DNA of 64,000 nucleotides from Rhodothermaceae bacterium (GTDB lineage: Bacteria; Bacteroidota; Rhodothermia; Rhodothermales; Bin80). The notes below the pieces were generated by a model. The model ran no database searches. It worked only from the letters and a program-made list of their open reading frames with translations, and was not told where the DNA came from. Of this stretch, positions 28,910-38,637 are shown piece after piece (the first letter of the stretch is position 1; every line of letters begins with the position of its first letter). The stretch spans positions 124,001-188,000 of the forward strand of contig VXSC01000011.1 in the NCBI GenBank assembly GCA_009838195.1, in the 5' to 3' direction. The position numbers and the translations under genes are program-made.

Positions 28910-31615
28910 CGAAAGCCGTCGTCTGAGTTGATGCAGATACAAGGAAGAGACCGATACCTCGCCCAACCAATTTATGCCTTCCTGATAGCCGCCTGCCCCA
29001 ATCTGCATTCGCACTGGTACATTGCTTGACAGCCCTACGATCACTCCACCCTCCAGCTCCCCCAGATAAACAGGTAGGCGTATTGCCTCTGCTTGCGGAT
29101 AGACTACTTTGGTGTTCCACAGTATTGGTGATGACCGTACATCCAGATCCAAAAGGGGTCCGCCGGCTGAATCAGCTTGAATTGTGACAGACTCAAACAA
29201 ACTGGGATAAATACAACCCGTATCATAGATACGGCCGATCAGGCCAGAGGTCACAACATTGAACCCACCACGGCCCTCGCAGCCAACCGTGTGCACTGCA
29301 TTTGAGTGTACACGAATATTCTTCATCAAAATGTATCTGGAATCCCGTGCATGAATCCCATAATGACCTCCCCGCCCTTGAACCAAAACCTCGTCAAGAG
29401 TTACCTGAGACGCTGAATCCAGAATGATGGCCGCATCCGCATTGCTGACCTCTATATTTCGTACCCACCCGTGCCGCACATCCTCGAAATACAACGCGTT
29501 GTATCCGTCTTCCAGATGATGTCCTCCATACGGCACTTCAGCAAACTCGAAGCTGAGATGCTCTATACCAACTTCAATCGCGTGTTCTACCATGCTCACC
29601 TGTGGTTCAAGTCTTGGCGTAAGATTAACCAGCAGAGGTTCTTTGGTGTGCACGATACTCCCTTCCAGTGCCGTGATCGTGACGTCCTGAAAGCGCTGTT
29701 GCTTGCCTGTGATCCACCAAATTCTCATATCCCCCGGGAAAGTCAGACTCTCCGGCTCTGATACCTCCAACACATGTGTCCCCCGGTGCCCCTGAAGAAT
29801 CGAGGAAACCGATCCTGCTTCCTGTTTCGGTTTTGGCCGAACCCAAATTACCCCACCCCGACCCGAGTACGGTGACCGTATCCTCCCTTGCACCGTGAGC
29901 GAATCGTACGATCCCTCAAAGTCAGTAGACACATCCATCGCCCCAAGGGGCCTCTCCACACTGATCACAGTCTTGCCTGCCCCACTGCCCCGCAAAATCA
30001 GACTGTCCCGCTCCAGAAAGAGCACTTGTGACAAGTGAAATCGGCCCTCCGGGATTCCAATGACCACCCATCCTTGCTGAGTTTCCGCTGCCTGGATCGC
30101 CCTTTTGAAGGCTTCGGTGTCATCGTTCATATCATCACCCGTTGCACCGTAATCGGTCACCTTCAGGGTTGATTCAAGATCTGGCGGCGAATCTTCTCCC
30201 CACTGATAACCCGCATAGGAAAAATCCGCCGGTGTGCGGACCGTATCTTCCAGAATCTTGGGCGACCAGGGCTGTCCCCACCATGAAGGACCGACATCAG
30301 ATGGGGAAAGAGGGGGGTAGGTCGGCGTGGCACCTTTCCCTGATGCTGAACCTGTAGGGGAGGGCTGCTGCATACCATGGGCCCCGCTCACCAGATCTGG
30401 ATCCTCCCACTGAATACCCTCCGGTTCTGGGATCCCCAATTGCGTGCCGTAAAACACATTTCCTTCCCAAATAACGTCCTCCACAGACACATGTGCGGTC
30501 ACGACCGGCTTTTCGCTGTCTGTGAGGAGGACATTGTCCCTGAATAACACATTTTCCGGCAAAAGTGTTTTTTCTCCGTCGGCTCCCAACCCGAAAAAAA
30601 TGCTCACCTCTGTTCCAACAAAGGTGTTTCGGGCAATCGTGGGCCGCTTCACCTGAAAGTACCGGTTCAAGGGTGAGTTAGGAATGCCATTCATCACCGA
30701 AAGGGTTGCGCGTGATGAATCGCCTTTTAACTCAGAAAAATAGTTGTGGACAACCGTATGATCCTCTCCTATAACCCGCACCCCGCCGGTTCCTGGTTCT
30801 CCTCTGCCCAGGAACCAGTTTTCTCTGACTACCGCATGATTGCCATGACGAAGCGTCAGGGCGCCTTGCGCCTCCAGAAATGTGTTGTGACGATAGGTAT
30901 TATGCCCCGTCTTGTTTGAAATAATTTCGTGCTCCCCATTGGTGTGCTCGAACAGATTGTGCTCTACAACCGTGTACGAGTCCTGCATGGAACGGCTGCT
31001 CGTGCCAATGCGAATAGTTTCGCCGCCATTCTTACCCAACTCAGGTCGCGGACCAAAATGGTTATGATCTACCCGGTGGTAATTGGGGATATCGTTCGGT
31101 GGATCTTCGAGCCATACGACAAATGTAGCACCATCGTGCGTCTTCCCGGCAAAATAGCAGTGGTCCACCCGGTTGTGTGTACCGTACAGGGAAACCCATT
31201 TGTATTGCAACAACCAGTTTGCAGGGTTATACTCTGTCACCGCACAATTCGTCACCCTGCTGTGATGTGCCATCCTGTCCGTGCGAAAAGCAATTACATG
31301 CCCCCGCTCCAGCGCTCCTCGATGAAACCATAATCCCTCTACTTTCAGATACTTCCCCCCAATCCGAAGCCGAGAGCGTCCCGTCAGAATTACCTCTCCT
31401 GGTGATTCTGCGCGAACCGTTATGGAATCCCCTTCTGCGCCGTCTGCATCAAATATCAGATCTGCGTCGTGCCACGTACCGTTGGCCATTACGATCACAT
31501 CGCCCGGATGGGCCTGGCGCACCGCTTCCTGGAACTCCTCCACTGTGCGTACCTGCGTAGTATCCGGTACCACGGACACGGCGACTGCCAATATTAGAGT
31601 GACTAGCCCGATCAA
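28895..31615 (-). CDS. PL6 alginate lyase fused to a second beta-helix domain
   Basis: 906 residues from TTG 31615; its TTGA overlaps the stop of the upstream PL6 gene by 4 bp. A short signal segment (IGLVTLILAVAVSVV) precedes a PL6 right-handed beta-helix (about 22-415). The catalytic pair corresponding to chondroitinase B Lys250/Arg271 is Lys235 (EIISNKTGHN) and Arg256 (LTLRHGN). A Gly/Pro/Ser-rich linker (415-445) leads to a second domain (about 465-900) that begins DFSYAGYQWGE and has VTDYGATGDDMNDDTEAF, the pectate-lyase-3/DUF4955 type of helix. There is no T9SS tail. Activity of the second domain is unknown. Confidence 0.87.
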   Translation of the reverse strand: MIGLVTLILAVAVSVVPDTTQVRTVEEFQEAVRQAHPGDVIVMANGTWHDADLIFDADGAEGDSITVRAESPGEVILTGRSRLRIGGKYLKVEGLWFHRGALERGHVIAFRTDRMAHHSRVTNCAVTEYNPANWLLQYKWVSLYGTHNRVDHCYFAGKTHDGATFVVWLEDPPNDIPNYHRVDHNHFGPRPELGKNGGETIRIGTSSRSMQDSYTVVEHNLFEHTNGEHEIISNKTGHNTYRHNTFLEAQGALTLRHGNHAVVRENWFLGRGEPGTGGVRVIGEDHTVVHNYFSELKGDSSRATLSVMNGIPNSPLNRYFQVKRPTIARNTFVGTEVSIFFGLGADGEKTLLPENVLFRDNVLLTDSEKPVVTAHVSVEDVIWEGNVFYGTQLGIPEPEGIQWEDPDLVSGAHGMQQPSPTGSASGKGATPTYPPLSPSDVGPSWWGQPWSPKILEDTVRTPADFSYAGYQWGEDSPPDLESTLKVTDYGATGDDMNDDTEAFKRAIQAAETQQGWVVIGIPEGRFHLSQVLFLERDSLILRGSGAGKTVISVERPLGAMDVSTDFEGSYDSLTVQGRIRSPYSGRGGVIWVRPKPKQEAGSVSSILQGHRGTHVLEVSEPESLTFPGDMRIWWITGKQQRFQDVTITALEGSIVHTKEPLLVNLTPRLEPQVSMVEHAIEVGIEHLSFEFAEVPYGGHHLEDGYNALYFEDVRHGWVRNIEVSNADAAIILDSASQVTLDEVLVQGRGGHYGIHARDSRYILMKNIRVHSNAVHTVGCEGRGGFNVVTSGLIGRIYDTGCIYPSLFESVTIQADSAGGPLLDLDVRSSPILWNTKVVYPQAEAIRLPVYLGELEGGVIVGLSSNVPVRMQIGAGGYQEGINWLGEVSVSSLYLHQLRRRLSKKAP

Positions 31616-33360
31616 TGCTTTACCAAGGTTTGCTTCATAGGATTTCCGTCTACCTCAATGACAACAAAATAAACCCCGGGTGCAAGTCCGGACCCGTCAA
31701 ACAGGGCAGAATGGTCTCCCAGACTCCGGGGACCATCCATCAGTGTAACAATCTCACGCCCTAACAAATCATAGATACTCAGCTGTACGTGGCTAGGTTG
31801 CTCGAGTGTAAAATCGACTGAAACCATAGACCGAAACGGATTCGGGTATCCCTGAATCATTGCATGCCGTGCTTCTGGCACTGGAAGTTCGGTGTTCAAG
31901 ACGGTACCGAGATACGACGGGCCCACGTCCTTTGAGGTAAGGGGCCTGTAGAGGATTGGAGCCAAGCTAACTTCGTCTGCTCCAATATCAGGTTTCCCGT
32001 CTCGCTGTTGCCCATCAATATCATCGGACACAAAATCCACGGAAGTCGCTGTCCCTACCGCGACACTTGTATTGGAAAGAACCCATAGATCTTGTTCAGC
32101 CTGCAGTTCAGGGTCTGCAACGAGGATGCCGTCAACCTCCTCAATGCCAAGATCGGCTCCGTAAAATACATTGGACATGTAGGAGACATTGGTCGGTGTG
32201 TCCTCATATTCTATGATCGGTCCATTCGGGGTCACGACCAGATTATTTACAATCTGGAGGCCATCCGGGGAAAGGGACTGCTCTGAACTCCTGCCTGCTC
32301 CCAGGACGAACGTCTCTTCCACATTAACAAAGGTATTGAAGGCTACCACTGCATCCTTGACCTGGAAATATCGGTTCAACGGAGAATTCGGGACACCGTT
32401 GACGATAGACACGGCGGCACGATAACCCGTGCCTTCCAAATCCTGAAAATAGTTGTTGTACACCCTGTGCCGCTCTCCAATGATTCGAACTCCACCCGAC
32501 CTCGACTTTCCTTCCCCTAAGAAGTAGTTGCCGTAGACACTGGCTTCATTCCCGTGCCGCAGGGTAAGTGTACCTGAGGATCTGCGAAACGTATTGTGGC
32601 GAAAAATATTGTTACCACTCTTGTTCGAGATAATCTCGATCTCTCCGTCACATTCCTCAAATAGGTTGTGCTCCACGGTCACATTCGCGTCCTGCATGGA
32701 TCGGCTACTGGTACCAATTCGAAGAGATTCCCCACCATTCTTGGGCAGCGCCGGGCGGTGTCCGAAGTAGTTCTGATCAATCCGGTGCCACACCGGATCA
32801 TCATTGGGCGGATCGCGCAACCAGACGACAACCGTCGCACCATCATGGGTTTTGCCAGCAAAATGACAATGGTCAACACGATTATGGGAGCCGTAGATCG
32901 AAACCCACTTGTACTCCGTCAGATAGCTTGGGGGATTGTAGTTGGTAATAGTACAATTCGTAAGCCGACTGTGGCTACTCAGGCGCGAAGACGAACGTCT
33001 AAATTCAATAATATGCCCACTGCGCAATGATCCTTGATCAAACCACAAGCCATCGACCTTGAGGTAGGATCCGCCAATCTCCAGGCGGGAAGAGCCAGTC
33101 AGGATTACCTGCCCGGGGGTTTCGGCCCGGAGTGTGATGGTGTCTCTCTCCGCACCTTCATTATGAAATTCAATGACGACATCGGTCCAGGTACCATTTG
33201 CCATGATGACGGTGTCTCCCGGCCCCGAAGACGCAATCGCGTCAGAAAGTTCCTGTGGGGTACTAGCCAAACGCTCCATCTGCGCTTGAGCCACAGATGG
33301 AGCGAGAAGCAAGTACAACACACACTTAACGATGTATTTCCGATATAGAATCTGGAACAC
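31612..33360 (-). CDS. PL6 alginate lyase with T9SS sorting domain
   Basis: 582 residues from GTG 33360, 4 bp after the preceding stop. This start gives a proper signal peptide (VKCVLYLLLAPSVAQA), while ATG 33405 would overlap the upstream gene. The PL6 beta-helix has Lys247 (EIISNKSGNN) and Arg268 (LTLRHGN), close to the Lys250/Arg271 numbering of chondroitinase B. The C-terminus is a T9SS type-A domain (GYPNPF at about 504-509, IYDLLGREIVTL, ending QTLVKH), so it is expected at the cell surface. It depolymerises alginate or a related uronate polymer. The downstream gene is a paralogue. Confidence 0.9.
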   Translation of the reverse strand: MFQILYRKYIVKCVLYLLLAPSVAQAQMERLASTPQELSDAIASSGPGDTVIMANGTWTDVVIEFHNEGAERDTITLRAETPGQVILTGSSRLEIGGSYLKVDGLWFDQGSLRSGHIIEFRRSSSRLSSHSRLTNCTITNYNPPSYLTEYKWVSIYGSHNRVDHCHFAGKTHDGATVVVWLRDPPNDDPVWHRIDQNYFGHRPALPKNGGESLRIGTSSRSMQDANVTVEHNLFEECDGEIEIISNKSGNNIFRHNTFRRSSGTLTLRHGNEASVYGNYFLGEGKSRSGGVRIIGERHRVYNNYFQDLEGTGYRAAVSIVNGVPNSPLNRYFQVKDAVVAFNTFVNVEETFVLGAGRSSEQSLSPDGLQIVNNLVVTPNGPIIEYEDTPTNVSYMSNVFYGADLGIEEVDGILVADPELQAEQDLWVLSNTSVAVGTATSVDFVSDDIDGQQRDGKPDIGADEVSLAPILYRPLTSKDVGPSYLGTVLNTELPVPEARHAMIQGYPNPFRSMVSVDFTLEQPSHVQLSIYDLLGREIVTLMDGPRSLGDHSALFDGSGLAPGVYFVVIEVDGNPMKQTLVKH

Positions 33361-33364
33361 TAGA

Positions 33365-35722
33365 TCACTTGACCACCACCAGTTTACGCCATGTGCTCTC
33401 ACCATCTACAGTAAGTCTGTAGAAATAGGTGCCCGCTCCCTGTTGTTGCATCGAAAGGGAAACGGAGTAGGAACCTGCAGAATCATATCCGTCCTTGAGG
33501 CGGGCAACGCTTCTGCCTAACAGATCAAATACCTCCAGCGTAACATGGCCATCACGACCTAGGTGGTACGGGATCGTGGTTTCAATATTGAACGGATTGG
33601 GATAATTCTGATCCAGTACGATATCGGTTTCGCTTGGGATCGGAGTGTCTTCTTCTACGGCCACGCCTGACGTTATCCACCGCATGTCCCCTATTCCCAT
33701 TCCATCAGTCCCCATTGTAAGAAGTGGAGAATCCGCAGGGAGTGTGAAATCCAGCATATCTGGATTAGCAAATTGAGGATCAATTTCAGAAATCGCCTCT
33801 TGCGTAGAACTGCCACCCAACTGGATCTTCGAAACCATGAAGAGGTTGCTGTGCGATATGCTTGATGTGCCCGTGAGGTTGACACTCCATCTCTCTTCAT
33901 CCACTAAGCTGTTTGCAATAATGCTGTTGGTGATCCGGGCCGTTTGAACACCTCTTGGGTAAATTGCACGCCCGTTGCTGTGCCCGCAATTGTGACAGGT
34001 AAGATGATCGATAATAACTTCAGGCTCAGGCGTAGCTGGATCGGTATCGCCGCTGTAGATATAGATCGCCGATGCCCTGGTATTGGCCATCGTTGTATTG
34101 GATACCTCGAAATATTTCACATTAAAGAGCCCTGAGTCCGTTTCTTCATCCTTGGTCCGAATCCCTTCTTTACCGCTGCCACTCAAAATCGAATTGCGGA
34201 AGATCATCGAATCAGCAAATGTCCCAGGATACTGCCGTAAAAAATTCCCGTCGCTGCCAGCGACCACATCGTGGAGGAAACTGTTGGTGACTTTGACTAC
34301 GGTTGAAGAATCGACCGCACCACGAACGCGGAGCAAGTACTTGGCATTGAAATCCGTCCCGGCCTGTCCATCAATTTCAATACCGTCAAGGTGAAGGGAA
34401 TTGAGGACTTCAAAGACAACCCGCGTGCTCTCATCCACTTCATTGTTCTTGATGACCGGCCTCTCATCCAATCCAGCAGCTGCCCGGATTGTAAGTGGAA
34501 TTGTAATATCTATACGGTCGTCGTTGAGATACTCACCTCCTGAATCGACCAGTTCGATAATATCACCTGCTTCTGCTGCATCAACAGCATCTGCGAGCGT
34601 GTTTTGTCCCGCCGAAATCTTGTGAACGGCAGCCGTCTTCGGGGCCCATCTGGAATCACCTGGAGATGAACCGTCCGTGCCCTTTCCGATCAACGGGCTC
34701 CCTTCCATGAGCGTAAAGTCACCATTTGCTGCATCGGCAAACATTGGATCCACAGCATACAGGTTCATAATGGTCGGTGCCCCTCCTCCTGTCCAGGCTC
34801 CATCATCACTGACATTGAGCGTGTCACTATATGCCAAAGTAGCCCCGGTCTCCAACCAGGGTGCACCCAGCGTCTTTCCAGTCCCATTTACAATGTCATA
34901 GTTATCCACCATAATGGTGTTGGTCACCGTTGAGTTCTCCGCATATTTGAGATTTAGAAAATAATGACCCACATTGTGCATGGTCACTCGATCAATGACA
35001 ACTTCCGGGCCGGGTGTATTTGGATCTTGATCTCCACCGTACACGCTGATTGCATCGTTCTTAATATTCCAGAAAGTAGAATTGGAGACCTCGAAATACT
35101 TCACATTAAAAAACCCGAAGCCTGGACGATCACTGTCTTCATCACGCGCCCGGATTCCTTCCTTGCCGGTATTAAAGACCAGCGTGTTTCGGATTATGAT
35201 TGAATCCGCCATGGTCTGACCATAGGCTCGGAATGCATTCCCGTCACTTCCATGAACAATATCATGAAAGTAGCAGTCGAAAATTTTCAGCACGTAGTTC
35301 TTCTTTACATTCTCTCCCGCATCGCCGGAGCCGCTACCGGTACGGATCGCGTACTTGGTCGTCAGTCCCTGGTGTGCCAGCCCGTCAAATTCAAGACCGA
35401 TCAGGGTCATATCGCCATAGAGACGAATGATATCCTTCGTGCTGTCTTCTCCGTTATTTATCAGCACCGGGCGGTTCGTAAGCCCCGGGGCCGCCATGAT
35501 CGTGAGCGAGAGCGAACTGTCTGGTTTAAGTTCATCGTCGTTTAGATACTGGCCTCCGTCCGTTGTTAAGACGAGCGTGTCTCCCGGCGCAGCGGCCGCC
35601 ACCGCATCAAGTAATGTGTTCTGGCCAGCTTCTACTTCAATTTTCGTCTGGGAAAAAGCAGGCTTGGCTACCAAAAATACCAAGGCAATCATGAGCCCAA
35701 AACAGGTAGTAATTGTACGCAT
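33365..35722 (-). CDS. Surface protein with two tandem beta-helix units and T9SS domain
   Basis: 785 residues from ATG 35722, chosen for the signal peptide (MRTITTCFGLMIALVFLVA). Two homologous units follow (about 25-370 and 372-690). Each starts with AGQNTL.DAV and contains GSDGN, GKEGIR.(R/K)DE and FNVKYFEVSN. The fold is a parallel beta-helix of the DUF4957/DUF5123 kind seen in polysaccharide loci; I cannot assign a lyase family or catalytic residues. The C-terminus is a T9SS type-A domain (YPNPF, FDLLGRSVARL, WRKLVVVK). It could be a lyase or a surface glycan binder. An operator-like motif lies 44 bp upstream. Confidence 0.8.
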   Translation of the reverse strand: MRTITTCFGLMIALVFLVAKPAFSQTKIEVEAGQNTLLDAVAAAAPGDTLVLTTDGGQYLNDDELKPDSSLSLTIMAAPGLTNRPVLINNGEDSTKDIIRLYGDMTLIGLEFDGLAHQGLTTKYAIRTGSGSGDAGENVKKNYVLKIFDCYFHDIVHGSDGNAFRAYGQTMADSIIIRNTLVFNTGKEGIRARDEDSDRPGFGFFNVKYFEVSNSTFWNIKNDAISVYGGDQDPNTPGPEVVIDRVTMHNVGHYFLNLKYAENSTVTNTIMVDNYDIVNGTGKTLGAPWLETGATLAYSDTLNVSDDGAWTGGGAPTIMNLYAVDPMFADAANGDFTLMEGSPLIGKGTDGSSPGDSRWAPKTAAVHKISAGQNTLADAVDAAEAGDIIELVDSGGEYLNDDRIDITIPLTIRAAAGLDERPVIKNNEVDESTRVVFEVLNSLHLDGIEIDGQAGTDFNAKYLLRVRGAVDSSTVVKVTNSFLHDVVAGSDGNFLRQYPGTFADSMIFRNSILSGSGKEGIRTKDEETDSGLFNVKYFEVSNTTMANTRASAIYIYSGDTDPATPEPEVIIDHLTCHNCGHSNGRAIYPRGVQTARITNSIIANSLVDEERWSVNLTGTSSISHSNLFMVSKIQLGGSSTQEAISEIDPQFANPDMLDFTLPADSPLLTMGTDGMGIGDMRWITSGVAVEEDTPIPSETDIVLDQNYPNPFNIETTIPYHLGRDGHVTLEVFDLLGRSVARLKDGYDSAGSYSVSLSMQQQGAGTYFYRLTVDGESTWRKLVVVK

Positions 35723-35995
35723 GTGTAAATCCGTTCTAATTAAAGGTGTGTGCAATATGCATTACACGTATGATGTAATACAAGTTAATAAATAGTTTCA
35801 GCAATTGCAAACTTTTGTGTCATTCTCCCTCACTAAAGAGACGACCACGCATTCGCCCTTCAATAACAAAGGGGACTCCGGGCCCAAAGTGGATCATTCT
35901 CTGACCGATGGATTCAATCTGTAACTCATAGCGTCCTTAAGCGCACTGCACCCCGTATGCTCCTGATCTATAATCTGGACTCTACCAAACCCTGG
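35723..35995. other. Internal promoter region within the leftward arm
   Basis: 273 bp between the heparinase-fold gene and the tandem beta-helix gene, much longer than other gaps in this arm. It carries the operator-like motif at 35766-35781, so a second promoter is likely here. Confidence 0.5.
35766..35781 (-). promoter_or_regulatory. Candidate GntR-family operator, internal promoter
   Basis: Read leftward: GTATTACATCATACGT. It matches 13 of 16 positions with the copy at 46200-46185. It lies in a wider dyad ATTAC-N9-GTAAT (35761-35779), 44 bp upstream of ATG 35722. Confidence 0.5.
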
Positions 35996-38608
35996 TTACC
36001 TGATGCGCACAACCCGACCAAACTGAAGTACACCGCTCGCATCCGTCAGACGGACAAGATATACGGCAGCGGGAGCGGGCGAACCAAACATCGTATACCC
36101 ATCCCACACGATGCGGACCGTTTTCTCGCCAACTAAGCTTTCTCCTTCAAGCTCTCGTATCCGCTGACCCAAGAGGTTGTACACCTCCACACTAAAAGGA
36201 CCGTGGTGTCGTACTGGTACCTCCAGAGTTATATCGTGACTGAATGGATTTGGATAGGCTTGCAATAGATATGGAAAGATGGGATCGGGGATCGGTTCAA
36301 CGCTCGTTCTTTTTAAACCAATCAATAGACGATCTCCCTGAAGTGTGAATGGGCTTGTCTGCTCATTCACACGTACCTCCTGGACCGATGCCGCATCCAT
36401 CATGACGACTTCAATCTGCGCTGATGGATGCACCGAAGGCATAGCAATATCAAGGATCCCGCTTACGCTGGCATCCAGTGCAAGCGTTACCTTTGAATCC
36501 GAATATATCTCTACCTCAGTACCCTTGAATGAATTCGCTTCTCGAACAGCTACATTCTGCCACCCTGAATCAGTGCTTCGCAGCCATGCGAACGTCGCGT
36601 CTGTCGTGAACATATCCAGTTCGCGAGGCTCTGATCGTTGCTGCAGAAAAACATAGTCCAACGTATCCGATCGACTGAGCATAGCGGCTACATAGTCCTC
36701 TGTGCTTAAGTCTTCAACTTCTGGAACCGGGGCCTCTGGAGAGGCCGGCAGAAGTAGCTGAATGAATGCCGCTTCCTGGCCGACCTGCGCTGCTTCAATG
36801 TAGCGTTCACGCCGCTCATCTTTGAAAAGGCTAACGTACCCAATTTCCGCGCTTAGATCAGCCGATTCAGGTAGAATAAATGCATCCAGCCTCGCGGCAG
36901 CTCCATAGCGGTTTGCGAAAGGAGACCATGATATAAAGTTTCCCTCCTGATTGAACGCCCCACGCCCATGCAAATAAGTCCTGTAGGTATGTTCCTGCGA
37001 GCCGTAGAGCAGATCCGAGACAACAAAAAAGTCTTGATCAATAAAAGCAATCGCCCGGCGTAAACGCACATCATCTGGACGGAGATAGCCTGTTTCCTTT
37101 TCTGCAAACCCAAAGAATTTGGAATCGATCTCGTGGCGGGCTAGAGGAGTGACGTTATATGTATACGGTGTCCTAAGCAGGTTATCCGTCACAGGCTGAT
37201 ATCCATCAGCCGTCACAATATTATGCGCCTTAGCAGTGAGATACCAGGATCCACGCCGATCATCAGAGAATCCGGCAGGGCCATAGCCCGCATCCGGGGC
37301 CAAAATGGCATCGTTCCCTCCCAGGAAAAAAGATAATTGGTCTGGATGATTATGGTTGTCCGCCTCGGCAACACCGTGGAAAAGCAGGTATCGGTCATCC
37401 GATGCGGGTTCCCAGCTCCTGCGAAAAACGACCTGTCCCCCTTCGAGGAATTGATTTGGGGATACGGATGGAGCAGCGGCTTCAATAGAGTCGTCGAACA
37501 ATATATACTCGTCAATTTCCCACGTTACATCTACGGTGGCGCCCGTGTAATTATGCTCAATCAAGCGGGTGTTCGCAAAATTCCACTGACAGATCGCGGC
37601 AAAGTCTACACTGGGATTCAATTCCGTTGGTTTGCCTCTGTATGCAGCCGCCACCATATGCGTAGGGGCCGGTTTGAGATAAGAGTCTTCTATATTCGGG
37701 ATCTGTCCACGCCCCGTGCGCACTCTGACCGGCCACTCGAATGCCGGCTGATATGCATCAAATAGATCCACCCCTGACACGTTCAGATAGTGCCACAGAA
37801 AGGGGATAAAATTCACGGCATTGTACATCCAGTAGTGTCCGCCTTCGCGGTAGATTCCATCTGCGCTAAACTGATATCTTGTCACGGTATTTGCTGCCTC
37901 CAGAGCATGCGAGAGCCAGTCCGAGGCCTGATCATGGTCTGAAAGCACTAGTGCAGCCGTACCGATTGCCCAAGCCGGCTTGGATCGATGGTTGTGCGGG
38001 CGAGGGGCAAGCCGATCACCAACCATAATATTGTCGCGCAAGTACTGCGTCTCTTCTGCGATGCGACGGCGAATCTCGTCGTTCTGATCCGAAGTCAGTT
38101 GATCGAAAACCCAGTCGTAAGCAGCCGCATAATTCTGCAGCCAGGTTGCACGATAAATCTCATCATATGGCTTTTCTCCGGTCTGCGGTACGCCGTCATA
38201 GGCTACCAGCAACGCCTCAATCGCGGTTTGAAGCGCGGTGGAATCCTCTTCAATCAACCACCAAAAGGCCAAGGTCTTTGCAGCCAGGGGCCTGTCATTT
38301 TCATCCAGAGTAGATGGATCCCTTTCCCTGTACCTGCGAGCATCCGCCCCGAAACGCTGCCAAAGGGCATAGTAGCTTGAACTCTCGTCATTCTTGCGCG
38401 AACGAAGCTCCGGGATGAAGTCGGCAGTAAAGTACAGAGACGGGTGCTGCTCCACAGCGGGCAATACTGGCGTGGTATCTGTTTCAAAACCCGTATACGT
38501 GTCGTACTTGGGATGTTGAGCGGCGACTTGCGCCGCCGGGATCAATAGACCAAGCAACAGCAACCGATACCAGGCAGCAGCACCAAACCGGCCGGGAAGC
38601 GATATCAT
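35996..38608 (-). CDS. Heparinase II/III-fold polysaccharide lyase with T9SS domain
   Basis: 870 residues from ATG 38608 (a TTG two codons upstream is less likely). The signal peptide ends ...VAAQ. An alpha-toroid (about 60-370) and a heparinase II/III-like sandwich (390-690) are seen. Candidate active-site residues are Asn-His in PHNHRSKPAWAIG, Tyr in DGIYREGGHYWMYN and His in EADNHNHPDQLSFF. A T9SS type-A domain closes it (YPNPFSHDITLEVP, YNLLGQRIREL). It differs from the PL17 enzyme of this locus; PL15/PL17/PL39-like or another heparinase-fold family is possible. Expected at the surface as an alginate or uronan lyase. Confidence 0.8.
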   Translation of the reverse strand: MISLPGRFGAAAWYRLLLLGLLIPAAQVAAQHPKYDTYTGFETDTTPVLPAVEQHPSLYFTADFIPELRSRKNDESSSYYALWQRFGADARRYRERDPSTLDENDRPLAAKTLAFWWLIEEDSTALQTAIEALLVAYDGVPQTGEKPYDEIYRATWLQNYAAAYDWVFDQLTSDQNDEIRRRIAEETQYLRDNIMVGDRLAPRPHNHRSKPAWAIGTAALVLSDHDQASDWLSHALEAANTVTRYQFSADGIYREGGHYWMYNAVNFIPFLWHYLNVSGVDLFDAYQPAFEWPVRVRTGRGQIPNIEDSYLKPAPTHMVAAAYRGKPTELNPSVDFAAICQWNFANTRLIEHNYTGATVDVTWEIDEYILFDDSIEAAAPSVSPNQFLEGGQVVFRRSWEPASDDRYLLFHGVAEADNHNHPDQLSFFLGGNDAILAPDAGYGPAGFSDDRRGSWYLTAKAHNIVTADGYQPVTDNLLRTPYTYNVTPLARHEIDSKFFGFAEKETGYLRPDDVRLRRAIAFIDQDFFVVSDLLYGSQEHTYRTYLHGRGAFNQEGNFISWSPFANRYGAAARLDAFILPESADLSAEIGYVSLFKDERRERYIEAAQVGQEAAFIQLLLPASPEAPVPEVEDLSTEDYVAAMLSRSDTLDYVFLQQRSEPRELDMFTTDATFAWLRSTDSGWQNVAVREANSFKGTEVEIYSDSKVTLALDASVSGILDIAMPSVHPSAQIEVVMMDAASVQEVRVNEQTSPFTLQGDRLLIGLKRTSVEPIPDPIFPYLLQAYPNPFSHDITLEVPVRHHGPFSVEVYNLLGQRIRELEGESLVGEKTVRIVWDGYTMFGSPAPAAVYLVRLTDASGVLQFGRVVRIR

Positions 38609-38637
38609 GAACAATCCTCGTGTCTGTTGGCTGCACT

